This document shows positions 10,401 to 18,859 of a DNA stretch of 64,000 nt, in pieces. Positions within the stretch are counted from its first letter, which is position 1, and the number at the start of each line of letters is the position of its first letter. The DNA comes from Euleptes europaea (Eukaryota > Chordata > Lepidosauria > Squamata > Sphaerodactylidae). The notes below the pieces were generated by a model, which made no database searches, was not told where the DNA came from, and was given only the letters and a program-made list of their open reading frames with translations. Position numbers and translations under genes: made by a program. The stretch is from positions 5,083,970 through 5,147,969 of the forward strand of contig NC_079332.1 in the NCBI RefSeq assembly GCF_029931775.1, written 5' to 3'.

Positions 10401-13400
10401 GCAACAAGGTCTGAAATGGCCCCTACATGGCTCACATGTTTAGGGTACAGGCAGACTTAATGGAGCCTTTTAAGTACACCCTAACCGTATGAGTAGTTTT
10501 CTCTATAGGGTAGGAAATGGTGTTTGCAGTTTGCAATGAAGTCCAGCTGTGGATAGCATCGACTGGCTAATGTCCGTGATGTCGCAAAACCTGAGGCCTG
10601 GCTCGCTCCTGGATAGCAGCATCATGGGAAGAGGTGACAAGCATTACGCTTAATTCATTGTCATCTCCTGGACCTGTATCGCTGCTAGCCGGGTTGAAGT
10701 TGAACCAAGTCCTATGAGGAAAGGTTGAAGGAGCTGGATATGTTTAGCCTGAAGAGGAGAAGACTGAGAGGGGATATGAGAACCATCTTCAAGTACTTGA
10801 AGGGCTGTCGTATGGAGGAGGGTGCCGAGTTGTTTTCTGTTGCCCCAGAAGGTCGGACCAGATCCAACGGGTTGAAATTAAAACTGGGGGTGTTGGGGGA
10901 AGGTAGTTTGGAATTTCCTGCATTGTGCAGAGGGTTGGACTAGATGACCCTGGTGGTCTCTTCCAACTCTATGATTCTATGAACCCCCTTGGCATACTGC
11001 TGGGATCCAGCTTGCTGTAGGCGGGGCATATCTTTGTCCCCATTGAAATTAGGTGCAATTAAAAAAACAACAACGAAACAATGAGTGGGAAGAGGTACTC
11101 ACCGAAATCGCTAGTACAAACAGCCATCAGGATCTCTGTGTTGTTACATGGCCGGCAAGTCCCTGCATCTCCCAAAGAGAAAAAAGACAGTCACTTAACC
11201 ATGGGGAAGTCCCAGCACCCATTCAGGGGGTTATATTTTCAGTTCTGCAGGAGCTGATTGGCAAGCGGCACCCCAGGCGCTCTGATATTTTGCGCAAGTC
11301 AACAAGGACAGTCTTGTGCGCATTCAGCGCTTGTGTTCTCACCCTGCCTGCCTGTGCATGCCGATGCTCCTCATTCATAATTACACAGATCCGGGTTTGA
11401 TGGACCCGAACGACCCATAGTAGAGTGGCTCGCCTGGAGATGCACACTATCCCCAATTACTGGGGGTTTTGTGTGATGCCTGATCGGAGCCTGTGTAAGC
11501 ACGAAAGATATTTTGTGTATGGGTTTCCCCTCTTTGGAGGAAAGGAAAGATGAAGAATGTAATAGCTAGCAGTCAAAGGCCTCAGCCTGAGACCCTGGAG
11601 AGCTGCTGCCAGTCTGAGTAGACAATACTGAGCTTGATGGATAGGGTTTCCAGGTCCCTCTTTGCCACCGGTGGGAGGTTTTTGGGGTGGAGCCTGAGGA
11701 GGGCAGGGTTTGGGGAGGGGAGGGACTTCGAGTCCATAGAGTCCAGTTGCCAAAGCAGCCATTTTCTCCTGGTGAACTGATCTCTGTCCGCTGGAGATCA
11801 GTTGTAATATCAGGAGATCTCCAGCTAGTACCTGGAGGTCCTACAAAGAAACAGCACTTGTGGTCTAACCAATAGTAAAATACACCAGTTCTGAAAATGA
11901 GAGTTTGAATAATTTATCCAACTAGTTTTGCTTTATAAATACAAAATATTTTGTATTTATAAAGCAAAACTAGTTGCATAAATTATTCAAACTCTCATTT
12001 TCAGAACTGGTGTATTTTACTATTGGTTAGACCACAAGTGCTGTTTCTTTGCGGTAGCTCTTATTACAGCATAAGGCATACTAGTACTAGTACCTGGAAG
12101 TTGGCAACCCTATTGATGGACCGAGGGTCTGATTCGGTATCAGGCAGCCTCGTATGTTCATCTGCATCCAGGAATGTCGCTGAGCAGATGCAAAAACCGA
12201 GCCACTCTCCCCTGCCCCTCTTTTTCTCTCTTATTTTCTCCTCTCTTTATTGGGGGCTGGGTTATCTGTTAATGGCCATCCCACCTGAAGCTGGGGCCAC
12301 CCCCAAAGCACAACATCCATAATCACAGAGCCCTTCCGGTGCAGCGATTCCCGCCGGCAGCGCTCCCGCAGTGACCAAGCGTGCCTAGCTCTGGGTCGGA
12401 CTGTGACCTCAGTGTCGAGGGTTCTCAGGCCAAGGCCTTGTAAATAGCCGTTCCCCCTTGGGTCGAGGGCCTAGGTTGCTGTGGCAACCCGCGTCCAGGC
12501 CTTATCTCTGGTGCCGGCCGAACTGCTGGGACGGCGACTCCCCTGTGGGGCTGCCGCACACTGGACTTTTGTTAACTCAGAGATGAGGCCGATTAGATGT
12601 TCCTCCTCTGGCCTTGTGTTCCTGATAGCTGAGCACACTCCGGGCGGGTGGCTCCAGTTACCCCGCCGTCTCCTCCGCTCGCTTGGAGGGAGGCCCTCGG
12701 GACATCGAGTCCTTGGAAAACCAGGCCGGCTCTGATCGCTCTCGGCTTCAACCAGCCTGTGTGCTGGGAGGGCCGGGGCTCGCGCTTTGCCAAAAGAAAT
12801 GCCCCAGAACATTGTGGAGCGGGGGGCGGGGGGAAATTGCCTCCTTCCTCTGCGAATACTGTCTGGATGACATCTGAACGGAGCCTGCTTGCATGCAAGA
12901 GCGTCATGTGCGAAACAGATGGTTGGGGCCTGGGTTTAGGGTGCCCAAGCAGAGGTCTGGCACGCCGACAGTTTTGAGAAACACCCGACTCAGACGCGTC
13001 ACAAAGTCACAAGTTCCCAAGTTCCCAAGATGCCAGCCTCCTGACGGGACCTGAGAATCCCCTGGAATTACAGCTCATCTCCAGACTACAGAGATCAGTC
13101 CCCGAAAATAAATGCTTTGGAGGGTGGACTTCATGGCATTGTACCCCTCTGAGGTTCCTGTCCTCCCCAGGCTCCACCCCCAAATCTCTTGGCGTTTCCC
13201 AACCTGGAGCTGGCAACCCTATCCCCCCAACCCTGCCCCTCCGATGGCCAGGGAGGCCCTGGCAATCCTATTCCCATCATGTGCCGCAAACTGGACAACT
13301 TACCATCTGCGCTGAGGTTGCCAGACGGCCAAGAGAAGCGGGAGTTCCAGTCGCCCCTCAGCTCGTAGCGGAAGGCGGCGATCCGGCGGCTGATGTCCCG

Positions 13401-16400
13401 GTGCAGGGTGGATTGGAGGAACAGCGCCACCTTCTCCTTGGGCAGCCAGCTGAAGCAGCGCACCTTGGGCTGCAACGCCGCCGCGGCCTCCGAGAGCAGG
13501 AGCTCCAAGACGCCATCCCTCTCCAAGTAGATCTGAGCCCCACGGAAGCTGCTGGACGACTTGATGCAGGCCGTCACGCGCCGGGGGCTCTGCTCTTTGC
13601 CCGGGGGGCCCGTGGAAAGGCGGGGGAAGAGACTCAGTCGCAAGGCCCCCGCGGGGTACAGCCACTCCAGCGACCCTTCCGCGCAGTGCAAGGAGATCTG
13701 TTCCACGCTGCCTGATTCTTGGGACAGGCCGCTGCAACAGAAGAACATAAGAAGAGCCCTGTCGGATCAGACCTGCGGTCCATCTAGTCCAGCATCCTGT
13801 TTCTCACAGTCACCAGCCGGTTGCCCTGAACGGCCAACAGACAGAGCAAGGCCTTCCCCTGATGTTGCCTCCTAGTACCACATGAACACATGAAGCTGCC
13901 TTATACTGAATCAGACCCTCGGTCCATCCAAGTCAGTATTGTCTACTCTGACCGGCAGCTGCTCTCCAGGGTGTCAGGCAGGGGTCTTTCACATCACCTA
14001 CTTGCCTAGTCCCTTTAACTGGAGATGCCGGGGATTGAACCTGGGACCTTCAGCGTGCCAAGCAGATGCTCTACAAACTGAGCCACGCCCTCCCCCCCCC
14101 CCCAGTCTCGACTGCCTTTGAAATGGATGGTTCCTTTAGTCACCATGGCCAGTAGCCACTGATGGACCCTATCAGAGTTAGCGTTAACTCTGGCCATTGG
14201 GTTGCCTGCCAAGTAGGCTTTGCTGCAGGAGTAGCCAGTTAGGTCAGTGGGTGGCAGGCGTATCTGCACATGACCTGCAAGAATGAAACGCTGGTGGGCG
14301 TAAGAATCTGAGCTGCCCGTTCTTTTAAAAAGGAAAGAAAACCCCGGTTTCTAGCCCTCAAGATTGAAGGTGGGCGCGAAGGTATAAAGGCAGTGCCTAG
14401 TCAACGCTCAGCAGCCAAATTGGGGCCGAGCAGGACTTGCAGGAGAGCCTGTGTGGTGTAGTGGTTAAGAGCAGTGGTTAGGAGCTGTGGGCTCTGATCT
14501 GGAGAACCGGGTTTGATTCCCCACTCCTCCGCATGAGCAGCGGAGGCTAATCTGGAGAACCGAGTTGGTTTCCCCACTCCTACACATGAAGCCTGCTGGG
14601 TGACTGGGCTAGTCACAGCTCTCTTAGCGCTCTCTCAGCCCCACCTACCTCACAGGGTGTCTGTTGTGGGGAGGGGAAGGTGTCTGTAAGCCAGTTTGAT
14701 TCTTCCTTAAGCGGTAGAGGTAGGTGGGGCTGAGAGAGCTGTGACTAGCCCATGTGTAGGAGTTGGGGAACAAATCCCGTTCACCAGATTACCCTCCAAC
14801 GCTCATGTGGAGGAGTGGGGGAGTCAAACCCAGTTTGACTCCACTGCTCCAGATCACCGCTCTTAACCATTACACCGCTCTGGCTCTCAAGCTTACTTCC
14901 AGGCACACCAGTCACCAAGTGGAACTGCCAGAGAACCAGGTGGGATGTCTCACCCCCCCCCCCATGGCCACTTCTGTGTTTCATCACCATGGCTGGCGCC
15001 TGCAGGACCAGCTTCTCTTCCAGATTGCCCTTCCCGGATCCCTGAGTGGAAAGCCCGCCCCCTCTTGCCACTCAATGAGATCCAGATGGCCGAAGGCACC
15101 CGGTGGTACTCCTGCCATTTCACGGCGGACTGGTCTCTCATCTCCTCCGCCCGTATTCTGCGGAGGGTCAAGAGAACCACGCGACACGTGTGGCCGCTCC
15201 GCTCCTTAGATCTCCTCAAAGAGCTCTCTTGCGGCTGCCCTCTAGAGGCCCCTTGATGTTTGCACGGGGGGCCCTCTTCTTTATGAATGAGTACCGGGAG
15301 ATTCTTGCACACAAAGAGTGGTGCCCGCTGCAAGAATGTACATCCCCCCTGTACAAGCATAAATCTTCACATGAAGGGCAGTCATTCAAATCTTCTTTGA
15401 CCATTGATGTTTGCATCTCTTCCACTCTGTTTTTCTGTAGGGACCCGGCTGGTATCCCAGCAGGGGAGCAATCCAGGACGTCCACGTTTGCGTGTCACAA
15501 AAAACCACGGTTGGGACTAACCATGGTTAATAAGCCAACTTCAGACCACCGTTTCAGACCCTGGTCTGGCAAACTCCTAATTAATTGTAGGTAGTAGAAT
15601 AGCCTTTGATCAGATAACCACATTTACCACACTTGCTTAATCATTCTTTCACATCTAAACCATGACTACATTTCAAGTATGAGATGCCAAAATATTGGCA
15701 CAAATCCATAATGGATTGCCAAAATAAAATCCTAAATAATTAATTCAGTCACCTTTCCCCCTCCCCATCAGGTAATGCTGGGATAATTAAACCGCACTGG
15801 GGCTTTTAAGAGGTATTGGTAGGGTTGCCATCCTCCAGGTGGCACCTGGAGATCTCCCGCTGTTACAATTGATCTGCAGACGACTTAAGATCAGTTCCCC
15901 TGGAAAAAACGGCTGCTTTGGAGGGTGAACTCTATGGCTTTGTACACTGCTGAGATCCCTCCCCTCCCCAAACCCTCCCCTCCCTGAACAGGAGAGGCCT
16001 TGTGGGGTAGTGGCTATGGTTGGACATAGACAGAAGAGGCCCCAGCTGCAAATCCCTGCTCTACCACCAAGCTTACTGGGTGACTTTGATCCAGTCAATG
16101 CCTTTCAGCCTTACCAACTTTGCACTTATAACATGGAGACCCATCCAAAGGCATTCTGGGCTTATATATTATATATATATAATAGAGAACGTACCCTGTG
16201 TTAGCCCACCATAGCCAAAATGATAAAGAGTCTTGTGGCACCCTAAAGGCTAACAAATGTATTGTGGCAGAAGATTTGGTGTGCTTCATCAAGTTGCCTT
16301 CACAGCTTGATTCCAGAGGTCAACTTTGACGGCGTGCAGTGGAGGGAACCACCAAAAATGAGAACCTAAAACCAAACCATTCCTTTTTTTCCAATGAAGC

Positions 16401-17233
16401 TTTCCGGGACAAAATCTAGGCCAGTGTTTATCTTTGGGGGAAAGGAGGACACCCCAACCCGTTTTTTTAAAAAGCTCCAGAGAAACTCTGACGGCTAAAT
16501 TTGCTGAAACTCCATTCAAAACAACAAAACTGGGAATTGACCAGATAAGTCGGATGCAACACTTGAAGGCACTTTTCCTATAGAAAGTCCCTACTGGATG
16601 GATCACATCCCCCTTTGTGGGTACCGGCTCAACCGAGGAATGCGGTCAGGTCTTATTCTGTGTCTAACAAACCCAGGCTAGCCTGATCTCATCAGATCTC
16701 AGAAGCTAAGCAGGGTCAGCCCTGGTTTGTATTTGGATGAGAGACCACCAAGGAATACCAGGGTTGTTGTGCAGAGGAAGGCCCTGGCAAACCACTTCTG
16801 TTAGTCTCTTGCCATGAAAACCCCAAAAGGGGTTGCCATAAGTCGGCTACGACTTGAAGGCACTTTACACACACACAACAAACCGTCTCTCCCCGCACTT
16901 CCAAATTTCTATTTGAAAAACCTGCCTTTTTTCCCCTGCAGGTTCCTCAAACTGCTATGGCACCAAACCCCCTTTATTCGCCAGAACGTCCCCCAAACAT
17001 TGCACGCCACAGGTTTGAAGACCCTGATCCTGTTATTACCGAGAGGGAGAAACAAGCAAGAAAGCAAAGAGCCTGCTAGAGTTTGGGTTTTTTTCTCCCC
17101 CCCCCCCCCAAGTTTCAAGCAAGGGACTTGGAAGTCATACCTACCTTCCCCTCCAACTGCATTGGTCTTCCGAGTAATTGCAAAGGGCCATATCCACGAG
17201 TGCGAGGCACAGAAGCTTCAACGCCAAAGGCAT
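7147..17233 (-). CDS. METRN: Meteorin (secreted glial/neurotrophic factor), four coding exons
   Basis: Joining 17233-17145, 13731-13304, 11162-11103 and 7463-7147 (minus strand) gives 894 nt in frame, 297 residues plus TGA. Human METRN has 293. Residues 1-18 (MPLALKLLCLALVDMALC) form a short signal peptide, so the product is secreted. The mature part opens NYSEDQCSWRGS. Family landmarks are EWLYPAGALRL (52-62), RDISRRIAAFRYEL (141-154), CRPC (175-178), VCTSDF, RCGVKPGPGSFLFTG (245-259) and a PCEVSLD end. The ten cysteines (25, 46, 85, 122, 175, 178, 188, 246, 270, 292) fit the family disulphide set. N-x-S/T sites occur at 19, 168, 179 and 213. DISRR and WLYPAGALRL favour METRN over its paralogue METRNL. 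Meteorin is known to act in glial differentiation and axon network formation. Splice phases are 2, 1 and 1, all GT-AG. Confidence 0.97.
7946..8140 (-). mobile_element. tRNA-Ala-derived SINE, inverted (METRN intron 3)
   Basis: Diverged minus-strand copy. The head is recognisable at the right end (revcomp of 'gtggctcagtggtagagcat'). Confidence 0.8.
8229..8745 (-). mobile_element. CR1 LINE, 3' end, inverted (METRN intron 3)
   Basis: Encodes on the minus strand RLKELGMFSLKRRRLRGDM ... TNGLKLKQKSFRLDIKKNF, the conserved tail of CR1 ORF2, and ends in the CR1 3' signature at 8229-8250. It keeps an open frame of about 130 codons, so it is fairly young or lucky, but lacks the reverse transcriptase core. 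Confidence 0.92.
8984..8997. promoter_or_regulatory. Perfect palindromic RFX X-box motif
   Basis: GTTGCCATGGCAAC inside an 18-bp perfect palindrome (8982-8999), in METRN intron 3. It equals the symmetric consensus for RFX factors. Alternatively it could be two MITE ends (GGGTTGCCA / TGGCAACCC) abutting, since the MITE ends share this sequence. Confidence 0.4.
9573..9786 (+). mobile_element. tRNA-Ala-derived SINE
   Basis: Full-length copy in METRN intron 3, from 'ccatggctcagtggtagagc' to 'cttcatgtgttcatgtgg'. Confidence 0.92.
9787..10705. other. METRN intron 3, unique part
   Basis: No recognised repeat. Plain intronic sequence with a short GT run near 9931 and an A run near 10170. Confidence 0.4.
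10706..10982 (+). mobile_element. CR1 LINE, 3' end with internal deletion
   Basis: Starts at 'tcctatgaggaaaggttga', encodes ERLKELDMFSLKRRRLRGDM, then jumps from the NGLKLK region directly to the 3' UTR and ends 'ctatgattctatgaa'. Confidence 0.9.
11103..11162 (-). CDS. METRN: METRN coding exon 3 (60 bp)
   Basis: A 60-bp exon between acceptor 'ttgggagatgcag' and donor GTGAGT. It encodes the end of Gly173 and TCRPCNNTEILMAVCTSDF plus the first base of Val193. It aligns with human ACRPCSDAELLLAACTSDF and supplies three cysteines. Too small to be found as an isolated open frame; placed by phase and homology. Confidence 0.95.
11642..12112. mobile_element. hAT-type MITE with exact 8-bp target duplication
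   Basis: Ends TAGGGTTTCC and GGCAACCCTA, flanked by identical TTGATGGA at 11634-11641 and 12113-12120. This is the best evidence in the window that the family is hAT-like. Without its 247-bp insert and one 15-bp duplication the element is about 209 bp. Confidence 0.93.
11840..12086. repeat. Near-perfect 107-bp-arm palindrome insert
   Basis: The inverted repeat spans 11841-12057 and is centred between 11947 and 11948 (core acaaaatattttgt, no spacer). Over about 104 paired bases I count one mismatch, plus a 3-bp length difference at the outer tip. A 29-bp tail follows. The insert is bracketed by ctagtacctggaggt (11825-11839) and ctagtacctggaagt (12087-12101), a 14/15 match. Family unknown; it has no coding capacity. 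A transcript through METRN intron 2 would carry a ~105-bp hairpin. Confidence 0.9.
12161..13019. other. METRN intron 2, G+C-rich unique part
   Basis: Repeat-free sequence with several CpGs and the X-box at 12475. No coding exon recognised; open frames on both strands lack family features. Confidence 0.35.
12475..12488. promoter_or_regulatory. RFX X-box-like motif
   Basis: GTTGCTGTGGCAAC within GGTTGCTGTGGCAACC, one base pair off the symmetric X-box. It lies in a repeat-free G+C-rich part of METRN intron 2 (12180-13000) that could be an intronic regulatory element. Function is inferred from the motif only. Confidence 0.4.
13020..13270. mobile_element. hAT-type MITE plus trailing fragment
   Basis: A diverged copy from 'gatgccagcctcctgac' to 'agctggcaaccctat' (13020-13223), followed by the end of another copy ('ccaacc' to 'ctggcaatccta', about 13226-13270). 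Confidence 0.75.
13304..13731 (-). CDS. METRN: METRN coding exon 2
   Basis: 428 bp, encoding residues 30-173 (first base completes Ser30, last base begins Gly173). Donor GTAAGT follows at 13303. The acceptor 'ttcttctgttgcag' is unusual because its upstream pyrimidine tract is the 3' end of a CR1-like LINE (13738-13875). A plus-strand open frame at 13281-13715 is only its antisense shadow. Confidence 0.97.
13738..13875 (-). mobile_element. CR1-like LINE (second family), 3' end at a splice site
   Basis: On the minus strand it reads 'ggtctgatccgacagggc' and ends 'cttcttatgttctt' just 7-8 bp above the METRN exon 2 acceptor. This family's other copies (29588, 36432) share the 'gatccagcagggctttt' and 'cttatgttctta' 3' end. 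It is in sense with METRN. Confidence 0.85.
13882..14088 (-). mobile_element. tRNA-Ala-derived SINE, inverted (METRN intron 1)
   Basis: Full-length minus-strand copy: 'catgaacacatgaagctgcc' at the left, head at the right next to a C run (14092-14103). Confidence 0.92.
14441..14710 (+). mobile_element. tRNA-derived SINE with TTC-tail family, plus copy
   Basis: From 'gagagcctgtgtggtgtagt' through 'ggtttgattccccactcctcc' to 'gattcttccttaagcgg'. It stops before the usual TTC tail and abuts an inverted copy. Confidence 0.9.
14711..14889 (-). mobile_element. Inverted partner of the SINE at 14441
   Basis: Same family in opposite orientation, joined directly to the plus copy. Together they form an imperfect ~450-bp foldback in METRN intron 1. 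Confidence 0.85.
14890..15820. other. METRN intron 1, unique part
   Basis: Repeat-free. A C run at 14951-14961; 15000-15260 is G+C-rich with open frames on both strands but no recognisable protein; 15600-15770 is AT-rich with TGCCAAAATATTGGCA (arms TGCCAA/TTGGCA). No exon called. Confidence 0.3.
15821..15988. mobile_element. hAT-type MITE, right end missing
   Basis: Starts 'tagggttgccatcctcc'; the interior carries 'tttggagggtgaactct'. It breaks off after 'ccctcccctccccaaac'. Confidence 0.8.
15995..16130 (+). mobile_element. CORE-like SINE fragment
   Basis: Degenerate tRNA-like head ('gtggggtagtggctatgg'), then 'actgggtgactttgatccag'. The tail is lost. Confidence 0.5.
16217..16300 (+). mobile_element. 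Unclassified short interspersed repeat
   Basis: 'cttgtggcaccctaaaggct' followed by 'aacaaatgtattgtggcag'. This motif recurs in diverged form at 29268. Parent family not identified; a Penelope-like end is possible but unproven. Confidence 0.45.
16672..16880 (+). mobile_element. 5S rRNA-derived SINE with BovB-like tail
   Basis: The head resembles vertebrate 5S rRNA, including 'gatctcagaagctaagcagg' and 'ggatgagagaccaccaagga'. The 3' part 'ggttgccataagtcggctac' is close to the BovB LINE end and is followed by a CA tract. This places it in the 5S-derived SINE class with likely BovB-driven mobility. Confidence 0.92.
17145..17233 (-). CDS. METRN: METRN coding exon 1 (start and signal peptide)
   Basis: The ATG at 17233-17231 has A at -3 (aagaATG). 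89 bp encode 29 residues plus two bases of Ser30, then donor GTAGGT. The reading MPLALKLLCLALVDMALC/NYSEDQCSWRG matches the family's hydrophobic leader followed by YSEERCSWRGS. A second in-frame Met at residue 15 would destroy the leader, so the first Met is preferred. Stretch 17102-17110 just downstream is a C run in the intron. Confidence 0.93.
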
Positions 17234-17720
17234 TCTTAAGATCTCTTCTCCCGGCAAAGCCAGAGGGGGGAAGGAATCAAATCAAATGTAGGGGAAAGAA
17301 TCCTTTTGCGGCACCATCCTGGAACCCGCCGGAGGAATTAATAACGCCCGCATCTCTCCATCACCCATCTCCTCTGAGGGGCAGATCCCTCCCTACTGCA
17401 TTCAGGCAGCCCAGGAGGGTATTTTCATCCCTGATCCCGCAGACGGAGACTGGGGTGCAGGATGGGACGGAGAGGCGGAAGGATGGGTCCCCACCGAGAT
17501 GCTCATGGTGAATTTGAAACTCGCTTAAAAAGCGCTTGCAGATCTCTGCTCGGTTTTAACTGGGCTGGAGGCAGGAACTCCCGAGCCTGTGTGTTTGTGT
17601 GTGTGTGTGTGGGGGGGGGGATTCTTTGTGCTTTTCCAATCCAAGCCAGGCTGAGAAACTTTTGGCCAATGGGAACCGAGGGAAGGGGGAGGGGTGATTC
17701 TCCTCTAGACTAACAAGTAG
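17234..17720 (-). promoter_or_regulatory. METRN 5' flank (5' UTR / promoter region)
   Basis: Repeat-free, moderately G+C-rich sequence immediately upstream of the METRN start codon. I see no TATA box on the minus strand near the ATG and cannot place the transcription start. A GT run at 17589-17611 and a G run lie within it. Confidence 0.4.
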
Positions 17721-18150
17721 AGCTTTTGAGAACAATGTGATTAAAGGCGGGCCGGGGTGGGGGAATTTAGAATCACTGTGAAATTATTCCTGTCCAGATG
17801 TGAAATTGTTCCTGTCCAGTGAGAGCAGGCAGGCAGGGATGGTTTGCGGATTGCATTCAGCTTGTTTGTTTTTAAGAGCGCTTTTTTAAACACCAGGGAT
17901 GGCTCCTTATTCACAATAGAATTGGGTAAGAGCAAGTTTAGAAAATGTGCCCTTGCAAACGTCTCTTACTTCGAAGTAGCAGCACTGCCTTTTACCGTCC
18001 ACGTTTTAGTTATTTGCAATGAATATGTATGTGTAAGTTGTGAAATCGTTCGACGCGCGTTGCATTTCAAGGTTGCGCATACGCTTGGCTGCGTAAGATT
18101 CAGATTGCCCAAAGTTTCTAAGGGCTCATAAAGGCAATAAAACTACCTCT
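17721..18150. other. Unique sequence upstream of METRN
   Basis: AT-richer sequence without recognised repeat. Open frames of 60-95 codons on both strands have no recognisable features. Confidence 0.3.
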
Positions 18151-18154
18151 GGGG

Positions 18155-18487
18155 GGGGGGTGGAGGAGGAGGAGGAGAAGAAGAAGAAGAAGAGTTGGTT
18201 TTTATATGCCAACTTCTCTACCTCTTAAGGGAGACTCAAACCGGCTTACTATCACCTCCCCCCTCCCCAAAACAGACACCCTGTGAGGTAGGTGGGGCTG
18301 AGAGAGGTGTGACTAGCCCAAGGTCACCCAGCTGGCTTCGTGTGTAGGAGTAGGGAAACCAACCCAGTTCACCAGATTAGTGTCCGCCGCTCATGTGGAG
18401 GAGTGGGGAATCGAACCCGGTTTTTCAGATCAAAGTCCACCACTCCAAACCACCGCTCTTAACCACTACACCACACTGGCTCTCCTA
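18155..18487 (-). mobile_element. tRNA-derived SINE with TTC tail, inverted
   Basis: Begins with the inverted tail as GGA/GAA repeats (18162-18194), then 'gttggtttttatatgcc', and ends with the inverted head at 18487. Confidence 0.93.
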
Positions 18488-18699
18488 AAAGGTCCTAATT
18501 TGGCATCCAGGAAAGCAGAACTCTGCCAGAGCGAGTTGAGGCATCTGCTTGTGTTTTTCCCCCTTTCCCAGGAGACCTCTTAAGCCTGTTGCGGAGTCCC
18601 AGCACGGCTCTCTAGCTTGGCTACTTGGATCATCCCGGGTTGGCAGAATTTTACCACACTTCAAGCATGGACGTATGAAAGCATGCCTGGTCTTGTTGT

Positions 18700-18858
18700 G
18701 GGGGCGGAAAGCGGTGTCAGGTTGCAGCCGGCTTGTGGTGACCCCGTAGAGTTTTCAAGGCAAGAGAGGAGCAGAGGTGGTTTGTCATTGCCTGCCTCTG
18801 CGCAGTCCAAGGACTAACCAAGGCTGACCGTGCTTAGCTTCTCAGATCTGACAAGATT
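18700..18858 (-). mobile_element. 5S rRNA-derived SINE, inverted
   Basis: BovB-like tail at the left ('cggcttgtggtgaccccg'), 5S-like part at the right ('gcttagcttctcagatctga'). Middle shortened. Confidence 0.85.
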
Positions 18859-18859
18859 G

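Larger units (their letters stand above)
11573..12160 (+). mobile_element. tRNA-Ala-derived SINE body, host of nested insertions
   Basis: 3' half of a SINE in METRN intron 2. The left piece ends at 11641 and the right piece resumes at 12113; TTGATGGA occurs on both sides. Between them sits the MITE 11642-12112, which itself contains the palindromic insert 11840-12086. Confidence 0.88.

Noticed and set aside
13281-13715. Plus-strand open frames over METRN exon 2
   Set aside because: Antisense shadows of a G+C-rich coding exon; the minus strand matches meteorin throughout.
15000-15260. Coding exon on either strand in METRN intron 1
   Set aside because: Open frames with many arginines, but no homology I recognise and no consistent splice-site pair; G+C-rich composition can explain them.
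7147-17233. METRNL instead of METRN
   Set aside because: Residue blocks WLYPAGALRL, DISRRIAAFRYEL and NPCEVSLD follow METRN; METRNL has VEWMYPTGAL and DIGRRTTGFQYEL at these places.
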